Below are positions 17,925-26,317 of a DNA stretch of 64,000 bases, in pieces. Source of the DNA: Rhizobium mongolense subsp. loessense (GTDB lineage: Bacteria > Pseudomonadota > Alphaproteobacteria > Rhizobiales > Rhizobiaceae); the NCBI RefSeq assembly GCF_900099775.1, contig NZ_FMTM01000015.1:48265-112264 (forward strand), in the 5' to 3' direction. Within the stretch, counting starts at the first letter, position 1, and every line of letters starts with the position of its first letter. Under the pieces are notes generated by a model. That model worked only from the letters and a program-made list of their open reading frames with translations. It was not told the DNA's origin and made no database searches. The position numbers and the translations under genes are program-made.

Positions 17925-19091
17925 TTATGAAGCGGCGGCAATCGCCTCTTCGATATCCCTCCACAGTGCCTCGGTTCCTTCGAGGCCGACATGGAGGCGT
18001 ACGGACCGCGGATGAATGCCAAAGGCATGTGCGGAATTCGGCTGCGCTTTCTGCTGGAGCACAACCTCGCCCGGTACGATCAGGCTTTCATGCCCACCCC
18101 AGCTTACACCCAGTTTGAAAAGCTTGAGGTGGTCGGCAAAGGCGCGGATATCGACACCTTCGCGGAAAATGAACGAAAAGAGCCCAGATGTTCCGTTGAG
18201 GCCAGTGGGCAGACGATTGGAAAGTCCCGGATGACAGACCTGCTCGACGACATCGAACTTCTGCAGGCGCTGGGCGATGGCCATCGCCGCAGACTCGTGG
18301 GCCCTCATGCGAAGCGGCAGCGTCCGGAGACCGCGGATGAGAAGCCAGGCGTCGAAGGGCGAAAGCTTGGCGCCGAGATAGGGATAGGCCTCGGCCTTGA
18401 TGCGCGCGATCATCTCCTTGGAACCGGCAATGACGCCGGCGACGACGTCGCTGTGGCCGCCGAGATATTTCGAAGCCGAATGGATAACGAGATCGACGCC
18501 TAATGTCAGGGGCCGTTGGAAGAAGGGGCTCGCCCAGCTGTTGTCAATCATGGTGACGGCCCCATGGCGCTTGGCGAGTGCCGCAAGCGCGCCAACGTCA
18601 TGGGCTTCCATGACCCAGCTCGTGGGGCTTTCCATGTAGAAGAGCCTCGCCCCGGGCAGCGCCCTGGCGACTGCCTCCTCGTCGCGCCCGTCGACATAGG
18701 TGACCTCGATCCTCATCCGTTTCAGGATCGTGCCAAACAGGCGGAAAGCATCTGGATAGACGTGCCGGACCGCTACGATCCGGTCACCGGGCTCTACAAA
18801 GCTTAGGACCGCCGATGAGATCGCCGCCATGCCGCTCGCAAAGCCGAGGGCATCTTCCGCGCCCTCGAGCTTGGCAAGCATCTCCTCGAACATCCGCACA
18901 GTCGGGTTAAGCCCACGTGTATAGATCGGCCGCATCTTCTCGCCGCGATAGGAAGCGATCATGTCATCGTAGTCGGAGAAGGTGAAAAGCGACGTCTGAA
19001 AAATCGGCGGAACGACCGCATCAGCGAAGTGACCCTCGTCATGGGCGGTGATCAGCGAAGCAAGCTCGAAGGGTTCCAAGCCGTTGCTCAT
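17925..19091 (-). CDS. Cys/Met metabolism PLP-dependent enzyme (cystathionine gamma-synthase family)
   Basis: PLP enzyme of the trans-sulfuration fold (cystathionine gamma-synthase, gamma/beta-lyase, methionine gamma-lyase). It has 388 residues. PLP lysine is at about 208 in IHSASKYLGGHSD, with MIDNSWASPFFQRPL before it and YTRGLNPT near residue 57. The region that normally reads YGGT reads VYPDAFRLF here, so the subgroup is atypical and the reaction is uncertain. Start ATG 19091 overlaps the stop of the upstream GntR gene (ATGA), showing coupling. The binding protein of a sugar-type importer follows by 31 bases. A role in cleaving the imported compound is inferred. Confidence 0.88.
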   Translation of the reverse strand: MSNGLEPFELASLITAHDEGHFADAVVPPIFQTSLFTFSDYDDMIASYRGEKMRPIYTRGLNPTVRMFEEMLAKLEGAEDALGFASGMAAISSAVLSFVEPGDRIVAVRHVYPDAFRLFGTILKRMRIEVTYVDGRDEEAVARALPGARLFYMESPTSWVMEAHDVGALAALAKRHGAVTMIDNSWASPFFQRPLTLGVDLVIHSASKYLGGHSDVVAGVIAGSKEMIARIKAEAYPYLGAKLSPFDAWLLIRGLRTLPLRMRAHESAAMAIAQRLQKFDVVEQVCHPGLSNRLPTGLNGTSGLFSFIFREGVDIRAFADHLKLFKLGVSWGGHESLIVPGEVVLQQKAQPNSAHAFGIHPRSVRLHVGLEGTEALWRDIEEAIAAAS

Positions 19092-19810
19092 TTGGACATT
19101 TCCTTGATGTCTTCCTCGACAACCTCGAGGATTTTCAATGTTTCTTCGCGGGCAGCCTCGGCGTCCTGGGCAACGATGGCGTTGAAAAGCGTGCGGTGGA
19201 ACGGAAAGGACCGGCGCGCAAAGTCTTCCCGGTCGAATGGATGAGTCCAAAAGCGCTCGAAGGTCTCGCGCATCTGCTCAAGAAGCTGGCCGAACAACGG
19301 GTTATGGGTTGCGTCATAAACGGCCATGTGAAATGCGAGGTCTTCGGGACCGGACGTACCCTTCGCTTGGTGCACGCGCTCCATTTCATCGAGCTTCTCT
19401 TCGATGACGGCGAGGTCCCTGGCCGTTCTGCGCCGCGCAGCCACCATGCCTGCTTCGCATTCGATGCCGCGGCGAACCTCCAGCGTCTGCAGGAGGACGT
19501 CACGAAGATGCGCCGTGTCAAGTGACAGCGGCATGTGGATGGTCGCCTTGGAAACCGGCTTCAAGAGATAGGTGCCGCTTCCCATTCGCGTCTCAATCAC
19601 TCCAAGCGCCTGAAAATGCCGGATCGCCTCGCGAATAGTCGAACGGCCCACAGCAAGGGCTGCCATAAGTTCACGTTCGGCAGGCAGCCTGTCGCCTGCC
19701 TTAAGCTTCGCCGCCTCAACATAGTGAGCCAGCGCCTCAGTCACCTGACGCGCACGATCCATGGCGGGAAGCGGCCGGATCAAGGGGGTATCGCCGACAT
19801 TTGCCTTCAT
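19088..19810 (-). CDS. GntR-family transcriptional regulator (FadR subgroup)
   Basis: DNA-binding regulator, 240 residues. The N-terminal winged helix covers about 18-85, with LKAGDRLPAERELMAALAVG and GRSTIREAIRHFQALGVIET. The C-terminal ~130 residues are an all-helical FCD-type ligand domain (DVLLQTLEVRRGIECEAG, then FHMAVYDATHNPLFGQLLEQ with a metal-type histidine). Start ATG 19810 has a GGGGAA site. It is the first gene of the operon, and its stop overlaps the PLP enzyme start. It probably controls this operon from the 170-base gap upstream, with the imported compound or a product as effector; this is inferred from position. Confidence 0.92.
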   Translation of the reverse strand: MKANVGDTPLIRPLPAMDRARQVTEALAHYVEAAKLKAGDRLPAERELMAALAVGRSTIREAIRHFQALGVIETRMGSGTYLLKPVSKATIHMPLSLDTAHLRDVLLQTLEVRRGIECEAGMVAARRRTARDLAVIEEKLDEMERVHQAKGTSGPEDLAFHMAVYDATHNPLFGQLLEQMRETFERFWTHPFDREDFARRSFPFHRTLFNAIVAQDAEAAREETLKILEVVEEDIKEMSK

Positions 19811-19842
19811 GGTTCCCCAGTTGACTTCTTAAAGCAGCAGCT

Positions 19843-19860
19843 TGTCAAATTGGTCTGACA
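19843..19860 (-). promoter_or_regulatory. Candidate GntR operator / -35 element
   Basis: The bases TGTCA...TGACA form an inverted pair around AATTGGTC, 33-50 bases upstream of the GntR start. The centre resembles the TGGTC half-site used by FadR-type regulators. On the minus strand TTGACA (19843-19848) would serve as a -35 box, so binding would block transcription. No clear -10 box was found. Confidence 0.3.
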
Positions 19861-19979
19861 TCTTAGCATTTCGCAAAGAACCTGCGCCGTCAAGGCGGGG
19901 CAGCAGACCACGTATATGTCGTCCCGAACAAAGTTCCACTCAACATCGAAGGCCGGGTTTATTCCTGGGGGAGCAACGA

Positions 19980-20267
19980 ATGAAATATCTCAAGGTCGAT
20001 TGGAAACACTCCCATCCGCATGAACCTCTTGAGATTTTCATGGAGCTTGACGACGCTAACATGGAAATTCGGAAGGTCCATATTTATCCCGATGGACATC
20101 GTGAACGCGCGGATACCCTGGTTCCCGACAAAGATACTGAAGTCAGTTACGAACCGGTGCCCTCGCTCGATGAAATTAACAGCGATACTGAATTTGACGG
20201 CCAAGTAATTACGAAAGAAGAATTCGAGGAAGCATGGAACCAGACGCGGGAACAGAAAGGGCCATAG
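19980..20267 (+). CDS. Small acidic protein, DUF6881-like
   Basis: A 95-residue cytosolic protein with no signal or membrane segment. The start MKYLKVDWKHSHPHEPLEIF and the later IRKVHIYPDGHRERAD match my memory of the DUF6881 pattern, in which a beta-rich N-terminus precedes a charged helical tail. ATG 19980 has a GGGGGAG site. It is transcribed away from the GntR operon and stands alone. Function is unknown; some members of this group sit near toxin/immunity genes, but nothing here shows that. Confidence 0.65.
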   Translation: MKYLKVDWKHSHPHEPLEIFMELDDANMEIRKVHIYPDGHRERADTLVPDKDTEVSYEPVPSLDEINSDTEFDGQVITKEEFEEAWNQTREQKGP

Positions 20268-20291
20268 CTGAACTATCTCAGCCTTCCGGGA

Positions 20292-20514
20292 TCAATCGAC
20301 GACCACTCCACGCTGGATTGGCACCAGCTTTGGTTCGCGGGCCGAACCAGCGTCGGTTGGTCGATGACACCTGCCCTCACCCGGCAGCGGAGAACCGCAG
20401 TTCGGACAAAAGTGACGTGTCAGTTCGTTACAGGACGGGTAAACGGCGCAGCAGTTCCCAATTGATGGGATTCTGCATAGCGCATTCAAAAAATCGTTGC
20501 TCCGTAATCGACAT
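20292..20514 (-). pseudogene. Remnant of NTP_transf_6 nucleotidyltransferase joined to a zinc-ribbon fragment
   Basis: ATG 20514 is preceded by an AAGGGG site and opens a 28-codon frame, beginning MSITEQRFF and containing NPINWELLRRLPVL, that stops at 20428. This matches the first residues of the PF06042 nucleotidyltransferase family, where the text would continue into a glycine-rich LVAGCLFQ-type motif. Instead, another frame continues with RHFCPNCGSPLPGEG, a zinc-ribbon signature of a different protein, open to 20292. The whole looks like two decayed ends fused by deletion. Neither part can be functional. Confidence 0.5.
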
Positions 20515-20666
20515 AATACCCCTTTTCCAAAGCGCAGGGCTCAAGAGCTAGCGGAAAGGACAACAATATAAGCGGCGATCAGCCCGACCAGCGAAGCCGA
20601 GTTCATTCGATGATTGACGAGCCAGTTCTCGGTCTCGACCACATGGAACTGTTGGGGAAAAGTCTC

Positions 20667-21167
20667 CTATTCGTCTCGATAGACAAGATGCTGGACACCA
20701 GTCAGGTTGGCTTCGATCAGCGCCCGAATGGGCGCGGGTTTCAAATCAATCTCCTCCAAAGCCTCTCGCATCGGAAGAATCCAGCGGAATTCCAGGTCAG
20801 TCTCACCATCGCGACTGCGATGGATGATGTCGCTCTCGTGGAAAGGAAGGGGCCGCGATAGTTCGGCATCAAAATAAAACCCGATCTCATGAGTTTTTCG
20901 GCCGTCCAACTCAAAGAAGTTCTCGATCACAAAGCGCAAAGGGCCGATGGTCGCTCTGCATCCAATTTCCTCCTCAATTTCCCGCGCCAGGGTCTCCTCG
21001 CCGGACTCGTGGAATTCGACACGTCCGCCGGGCAAAGCCCAGAACGGATCGCCGACGCCACGGTGAATCAAGATGTGCCCATGAGACCAGATCAAAGCGC
21101 CGCTACGAAACTGAAAACGGAAAGCCCCGGCGTCCATGACGATCATCGTGCGGATTTTTTCAGCCAT
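20667..21167 (-). CDS. NUDIX hydrolase
   Basis: Hydrolase of nucleoside-diphosphate-linked compounds. It has 166 residues from ATG 21167, chosen because AAGGAC lies seven bases upstream; a longer frame to 21197 exists. The Nudix box is complete: GGRVEFHESGEETLAREIEEE followed by IG. The substrate cannot be read from sequence. It is a single gene on the minus strand, 65 bases after a VOC-family gene end; neighbours share strand but are not clearly an operon. Confidence 0.9.
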   Translation of the reverse strand: MAEKIRTMIVMDAGAFRFQFRSGALIWSHGHILIHRGVGDPFWALPGGRVEFHESGEETLAREIEEEIGCRATIGPLRFVIENFFELDGRKTHEIGFYFDAELSRPLPFHESDIIHRSRDGETDLEFRWILPMREALEEIDLKPAPIRALIEANLTGVQHLVYRDE

Positions 21168-21232
21168 CGGCGTCCTTAGTCTCTTCCAGGGCTTCAAGGT
21201 TTGCTGTGCGGTCGTTGCGTTTATCCTCGCGA

Positions 21233-21607
21233 TCAGCTGCGTTCCATGAGTTCCAGCCTGTTGCCGAAGGGATCACTGACATATCGGCGATCATAGCCGT
21301 CCAGCGGCTGGTCGACGGTGGTTCTAAACCCGGCGTCTTCCAACCGTTCAATCAGCCAAGACAAATCACGAACAAGGAGGCCCGGATGCGCCTTTCGAGC
21401 AGGGACGAATTCTGCTTCGACACCGAGATGGATTTTGACGCCCTCTCCTTCGAACCAGCACCCACCTCTGGGCACCAGATGCGTTGGCTTTGGAACCTCT
21501 CGAAGCCCAAGCAACCCGTGATAAAAGGCCCGAGCTGCTTCTTCCTCGCCCGATGGCATTGCGATCTGGATGTGGTCTATCCCGATGATGTGCAAATCAG
21601 CCTCCAA
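21233..21607 (-). CDS. VOC-family (glyoxalase/bleomycin-resistance fold) protein
   Basis: A 124-residue metalloenzyme-fold protein. It has the two beta-alpha-beta modules of the vicinal oxygen chelate family: IIGIDHIQIAMPSGEEEAARAFY at the start and FRTTVDQPLDGYDRRYVSDPFGNRLELME at the end. The candidate metal residues are the early histidine (about 12) and the late glutamate (about 121). Reaction and substrate are unknown. It belongs to a run of unrelated single genes on the minus strand. Confidence 0.85.
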   Translation of the reverse strand: MEADLHIIGIDHIQIAMPSGEEEAARAFYHGLLGLREVPKPTHLVPRGGCWFEGEGVKIHLGVEAEFVPARKAHPGLLVRDLSWLIERLEDAGFRTTVDQPLDGYDRRYVSDPFGNRLELMERS

Positions 21608-21663
21608 TCAAGGTTTCATGCCAGGTTCATCGACCATGACTTTGCGTGGGCAGCGGAAACACA

Positions 21664-22008
21664 TCACTCCGTGACGAGCCCAATTCGGACCTTGCGTTCG
21701 ACGAGCCGGTCATCTGCGCGTTCGTCGGGGAAATTCATAACATCGAGAAGCAACGCAGCGTGGATTGGCTTCAGCCAAACTTTGTAGATTGCGGTCGGTG
21801 CCTTGAATTTCAGACCATCACGCGCGAAGAGTTCTTGTCGGTGCGCCAGGGCGACTTTGTACGCAGCCTCTTCGGTCGCTTCGAATGCGAGGTCGTCCGC
21901 CATACCGGCAACCAACTCGAATGCGTAAATCGGGTCGATCTTGACTTCGACCGTCGAATCCTGGGCTGAAGTCGAGGAGCTGTCTGAAAGGAAGCTGAGG
22001 TCGTTCAT
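21664..22008 (-). CDS. Hypothetical protein
   Basis: A 114-residue soluble protein with no family I recognise. The first 20 residues are serine/aspartate-rich, followed by a helical region (YAFELVAGMADDLAFEATEE). A GGGAAACG stretch precedes ATG 22008. Codon use looks like a real GC-rich gene. It lies in the accessory zone and 56 bases before the VOC gene on the same strand. It could be translated with that gene. Confidence 0.5.
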   Translation of the reverse strand: MNDLSFLSDSSSTSAQDSTVEVKIDPIYAFELVAGMADDLAFEATEEAAYKVALAHRQELFARDGLKFKAPTAIYKVWLKPIHAALLLDVMNFPDERADDRLVERKVRIGLVTE

Positions 22009-22184
22009 GCCGAACCGTTTCCCAAGCGGGCGTTCTATCTAAAACGCGACGAGAAAGTGTCGCGTAGGTCGTGAAGATGAACGGTTCAGCCAAACAATGC
22101 AATCATTAGCTGAAAATCTCGCAGGCTATTAAGCATGACTCGACGGATTAGTTACGCCCACTCGTGAGCAAACCGCGTCAGAAG

Positions 22185-22688
22185 TCAGACGGATGGTATA
22201 TGGTAGACGACGGAGCGGTACTTCGGATTGATCCGCCGTTCCATTATTTGTCCGCCATAAGCTTCGGCTATCTGTCTGCATGCAATATTTTCTTCCGCGA
22301 CAGGGTATTCAAAATATTCGATCCGAACATTCTTGCTGGCCCATGCTATGGCCGCGCCGATCAGCTCGCGCCCAAGTCCCATTCCATGGGCATCGTATCG
22401 AAGCCATATGCCAAGCTCTGGAGTGCCGGATTTCAACGCATGTAGACCGACAATGCCGAGACAATGGCCCTCTGACTTGTCGCGAGCAACGAGATGAAGA
22501 TCGGATCGCTCCTCTATCGCCGGAAGCCAATCTCGCCAGACCTCTGCAAAATCGGCCATCGATGCCGGTGGTTCCCAAGCCATGAACCGGGTTATCTCGC
22601 CCGATATGCAAGATAAGACCTCGGCAGCATCGTGGGGAGTAAAAGGTCTGGCGATCGTTCGAGCTGAAGAGATTTCTATATCTGACAT
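22185..22688 (-). CDS. GNAT-family N-acetyltransferase
   Basis: Acetyl-CoA-dependent acetyltransferase, RimJ/RimL-like, 167 residues from ATG 22688 with a GGAG site upstream. The N-terminal strand is followed by GEITRFMAWEP; the acetyl-CoA loop is about 105-120 (RYDAHGMGLGRELIGAAI). The C-terminal strand EYFEYPVAEENIACRQIAEAYG is typical. The substrate is unknown. It stands next to a second, frameshifted GNAT gene on the same strand. Confidence 0.85.
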   Translation of the reverse strand: MSDIEISSARTIARPFTPHDAAEVLSCISGEITRFMAWEPPASMADFAEVWRDWLPAIEERSDLHLVARDKSEGHCLGIVGLHALKSGTPELGIWLRYDAHGMGLGRELIGAAIAWASKNVRIEYFEYPVAEENIACRQIAEAYGGQIMERRINPKYRSVVYHIPSV

Positions 22689-22771
22689 TTTCGATCGCGC
22701 TCCAGACTTTCGCAAAGCGCCTGCAAGCTCGAAAAACGACCGGCATATCGTGAATTATATAAGCATCTCAT

Positions 22772-23282
22772 CTAGCGGGCGAAGTAGCGGAAAACGAGGT
22801 CTTCTGGGTCCGACCTGGGAGCTGACGGATCGAGAGTCCCACCAAGGCGCTGCGCAACGGCAATCGACGGGAAGTTGTTCGGCTCAATGTAGCTAACGAG
22901 CGTCGGCAACCCCAACGTCGCAAAAGGCCCAATCACGCAAGCCAAACGCCGCTTCGGTCGCATAGCCCCTACCCTCGTGCCCGTCGTAAAGGTGCCAACC
23001 CAGTTCCTTTTCCGGAAACAGCGGCCCATGATTAATCCCCACCTGACCAACACATTCGCCGGTTTCGTTGAGGTCGATCATCAGCGCGCCGTGTCCAAAT
23101 AGCTGCCATAGAGCCAGATCGTGACAGAAAAGTCCCCACGCCGACCGCGTGTCAAATGGGCCTCCCATTCCGGCAGATCGTGGTGAAGCCATCAGCTGCG
23201 CATAGACCTCAAAATCCTCAATGACGGGCAAGCGGAGTGTCAGGCGCTCGGTTCTGATTGTTACAGCGCCGTCACCGGACAT
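22772..23282 (-). pseudogene. GNAT-family acetyltransferase with a one-base frameshift
   Basis: From ATG 23282 (AAAGGAT site) the first ~124 codons encode a normal GNAT N-terminus (AVTIRTERLTLRLPVIEDF, then GWHLYDGHEGRGYATEA). The frame then runs off at GLRDWAF into a stop near 22893. The expected ending, ATLGLPTLVSYIEPNNFPSIA to the C-terminus, continues in another frame to 22772. One extra base in the AAAA run at 22922-22925 explains this. It is either a true pseudogene or a single-base sequencing error. Confidence 0.8.
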
Positions 23283-23471
23283 GTCGTATCCTTTCATTTT
23301 GCAGGCCGATTGGCTCGCTTGCGAATAGCGCTATTTTGGATGACGCAGTTTACACGGAGAGCGCAAACCTCGGTCAATAGTCTGATTGACTTCTTTCCGC
23401 GGGCACGATCTGTTGATGGAACGCCCTCGAACGCCAGGCATATTTTTGCGCCCTACGCCCGCAGCGTTTTC

Positions 23472-23627
23472 ATGACAGAACGTGTGGAAATCGTTCCATA
23501 TGACAAACAGTGGCCCGGTCATTTTCGCGATATCGCAGCGAGGCTCCGGGCACTGAATGGCTCGTACGAAACGAATGCATGGACACAATCGCTAACGACG
23601 GTGTCGTCATCGAAATGCGCCGTGTGA
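23472..23627 (+). pseudogene. Truncated GrpB-family protein
   Basis: From ATG 23472 the frame reads MTERVEIVPYDKQWPGHF and continues RDIAARLRALNG, the start of the GrpB family (PF04229; nucleotidyltransferase-like fold). After about 30 residues similarity ends and the frame stops at 23627, where an intact protein would run to about 170 residues. The rest was not found in other frames, so a deletion is likely. No functional product is expected. Confidence 0.55.
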
Positions 23628-23821
23628 AAAATCAATGGTTCCATTGCCTTCGCATTAGGAAACCAATGACAGCCCGGCGACAAATACGGTCAGATACCAA
23701 CGCATTCACCCCCTCCCGTGGTTCATGCGAATGACAGATCATATCACTTCAACGGCCGGGCTGCTATCAATTCCCAGAGATCAGGCCGAGAGCCGGTGCG
23801 GCTACCGGTTACATAACGGCT

Positions 23822-24907
23822 TCATGATCGAAGAGGAATCGCATTGGCAGTCGGTTGTGTCCAATAACGCCGCAGCCACTGCTTCATCCATTGATGGCAT
23901 GGTTTGTCGAGTGCGTGGTAACATGCCATTCCCACGGCCATGCACGCGACAAAGACGGCCGCAAAGAGGCCTAGCTGCTGGCTGAGCGGTGCGTTCCCAG
24001 GCTCCAACCCAGTTTTATCAAAGATGTACTTGCAGAACGCGATGGTGATCAGATGCGAGAGGTAGATCGCGTAGGAGGCATCGCCGATGTGACGAAGAAA
24101 TTCGAATTTTCGCTGCCGTCCGGTGCGCTCGTATGAGAGCGCACCAATCAATAAGAGCGCCGCAGGCGATCCCCACATTAAGGCTCTCCGAAATCCACCC
24201 TCGGGCGGCTCCACCCAGAACGAAAGAGCGATACCTGCCACGCCTACCGCGATAAAAAGCGTGTCCATGGCTTTTGGAAGAGCCTTACCGGAGAGGTACC
24301 AGACGGCGATGAAAATGCCTGCGAGAAATTCCGATAGCAAAGGTGACGCGACCACTTTAAAGGCGGCGACTTCGCTGGAGAGAAAACGCGCCAACATCAA
24401 ACCTCCCAAGGTCACCGTGAGAAAGGTTAAGCGATGCCTCTCTTTTAACAGCAGCCCGAACGCGAATACGAGATAGAAGAACATTTCGAAGTTGAGCGTC
24501 CAGCCTACCGCAAGTGCTGGTTCGACAGCTCCGTTCCGGGCAGAATACGGAATGAACAACAGCGATTTCGCAACCTCAGAAACAGTCGAGGATGCCTCAT
24601 CAAATGGCCCTGGAGACAGTGTCGCGCCAACGACAAATATTATGGTGAAGAGCCAGTAGAGCGGGACGATCTTGATAATTCGATGCGCAAGAAACTCGGC
24701 GGGCCTCACAGATTTCCCGGCGGTAACCGACCACATAATGAAGCCGCTGACGACGAAAAATAAATCGACGCCGGCCGCGAGTGGCCGCCACTCCCAGCCG
24801 AAGATGAAACCGATGTGATAGACAGCGACTGCCGTTGCGGCGAACGCTCTGAGATATTGAACCGAGTAGATCATTTCTCGTGGCACGCTGAGCCTCGTAT
24901 TGCTCAT
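23822..24907 (-). CDS. Acyltransferase family 3 protein, ExoZ-like
   Basis: Integral membrane O-acyltransferase, 361 residues with about ten hydrophobic helices. The N-terminus REMIYSVQYLRAFAATAVA and the active-site region AVYHIGF, then LFFVVSGFIMW, match ExoZ-type enzymes that add acetyl groups to exopolysaccharide. Start ATG 24907 has a GGAGACGG stretch upstream. It is an orphan gene, not next to other exo genes. Acetylation of a surface glycan is the family-based inference. Confidence 0.88.
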   Translation of the reverse strand: MSNTRLSVPREMIYSVQYLRAFAATAVAVYHIGFIFGWEWRPLAAGVDLFFVVSGFIMWSVTAGKSVRPAEFLAHRIIKIVPLYWLFTIIFVVGATLSPGPFDEASSTVSEVAKSLLFIPYSARNGAVEPALAVGWTLNFEMFFYLVFAFGLLLKERHRLTFLTVTLGGLMLARFLSSEVAAFKVVASPLLSEFLAGIFIAVWYLSGKALPKAMDTLFIAVGVAGIALSFWVEPPEGGFRRALMWGSPAALLLIGALSYERTGRQRKFEFLRHIGDASYAIYLSHLITIAFCKYIFDKTGLEPGNAPLSQQLGLFAAVFVACMAVGMACYHALDKPCHQWMKQWLRRYWTQPTANAIPLRS

Positions 24908-25072
24908 TGTCCGTCTCCGTTTTCGAGGAGAGTCGCTGTTCGTCGACGGCCTTCACACGTCGCACTGTCAAAAGGTCGACAATCTGCCAGCTTTGGCAGC
25001 GTTCGCTTTCGACGAGCCACTGTCCTGTCGTTCTAAGGATATTCGTGGATGGTGAGGGGGCTTACGTGCGCC

Positions 25073-25441
25073 TCAAACGGCAAATACGAAACGGGGCGGC
25101 CGTTCGATTCCATAGCCGAGCTGCTTTGCTTGTTGGGATGGCTCTCGAAGGAAACGTGCACCTGCGAAAGCTCCGGAGCATCGATGTGTTTGAAGCGCTG
25201 GATAGAATTTTTCGTGAGTGTGGTCGGAGCAATGTATCTCAGCTGCGGCATCGGCCGCCGCTAGTGAAGCATGTCGACTGCAGTCAGCCGAATGCTGGCT
25301 TGCCAAGGGGATTGAGGCCGAACTGATGGAGCCTAGTTCATGCGCCAGCTGGTGTCGTCCGGATAGCGGCAGAAGGAAAACGGTGAGCGCCGCAACCGCA
25401 ACGATCAGCCTCACAAACCTTCTTCCTAAGCCGCGTTTCAC
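25073..25441 (-). CDS. Hypothetical exported histidine/cysteine-containing protein
   Basis: A 122-residue frame from GTG 25441, chosen because GGAG lies upstream; the open frame extends five codons further. The N-terminus is signal-like (KRGLGRRFVRLIVAVAALTV, then FLLPLSG). The rest has several His and Cys residues (HQLAHELG, ADCSRHAS, IHCSDHTHEKF) which might bind metal. I do not recognise a family. Single gene, opposite in direction to nothing close. Confidence 0.45.
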   Translation of the reverse strand: MKRGLGRRFVRLIVAVAALTVFLLPLSGRHQLAHELGSISSASIPLASQHSADCSRHASLAAADAAAEIHCSDHTHEKFYPALQTHRCSGAFAGARFLREPSQQAKQLGYGIERPPRFVFAV

Positions 25442-25456
25442 CTTGTCACACTCCAC

Positions 25457-26317
25457 ATTCTTGCGCTTTGCAAGCAGGAAAGAAGAGCATAGCGAAACCT
25501 CGACTTCCTTGTAACTCGTCCAAAGGTACTACTCGGAACTGCCCCTCCTCTCATAAATTCGGCCATCAACCGTGTTCTAGCGAGGTACTTTCTATTTTAG
25601 CGAGAAATGGCCGCTAACGCGCCGCGCCCCTTATGCACGAGAATGAAGATACGACAATCAAGCTTATGGCTTTTTCATCGTCTACGGTCATTCGTCGGGC
25701 TTGGTCTTCTCTTAGAATCCCGTGATATCGATCCGTCGCGCTGTTCCCAATAGAGAATTGCGTTTGAGGCCGCTGAGTAAAATGTGCGTCCCGTAGACAA
25801 AGTTTCCCTTCACCACGAAAGCGGGGGACGAATTCCTTTTCCACCGCAATCGCCAAGGTATTTCGACGAAGAGTGATCGCGTTCAGTCGGACCCACGGCG
25901 CGTCCCCCAAAAAGCTGACTCTACCATTCGGAGAGTAGCTACGTTGAGCGTGAAGGGCGCGTCAAGAACGAGGGTTGCGGGCCGCTTCCGGAAAGCGCCA
26001 ACACCGGCCATTGCGGAGTGCTGCGAATCTTCTAACTCTTCTCAACACCGCAAACGGGCCAACTTGAGACCTGACTGAGATCTCCTGTGCGTGACGGATT
26101 CTCTTACGCGAACCGGATCGCCGTTCTCGCGCGCGCCTTTGCCGCTACTTCCTCGCGATCGCGAGGAGGTTGAGAGGTCTCCAGCGAATCGAGCAGCTCG
26201 CGGGATATGCCGCGATCGAACTGACGCGCTCGAATGCGGCCTCATTGCGCGCCAACACATCGTTTCTGGCAGCGGAGGTTTGATCCGCTGCCAGAGATGT
26301 TTCAACCAGTGGTCTGC
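25457..26317. other. 860-bp gap with no supported gene; contains an 18-bp palindrome
   Basis: Short open frames exist here but none has a convincing ribosome site, family motif or clean codon pattern. The only clear structure is the perfect palindrome TCCTCGCGATCGCGAGGA at 26150-26167. The region lies in the decayed accessory zone. Confidence 0.6.

Noticed and set aside
25614..25910. 98-codon minus frame
   Set aside because: No ribosome site of quality and no recognisable motif; left as part of an empty region.
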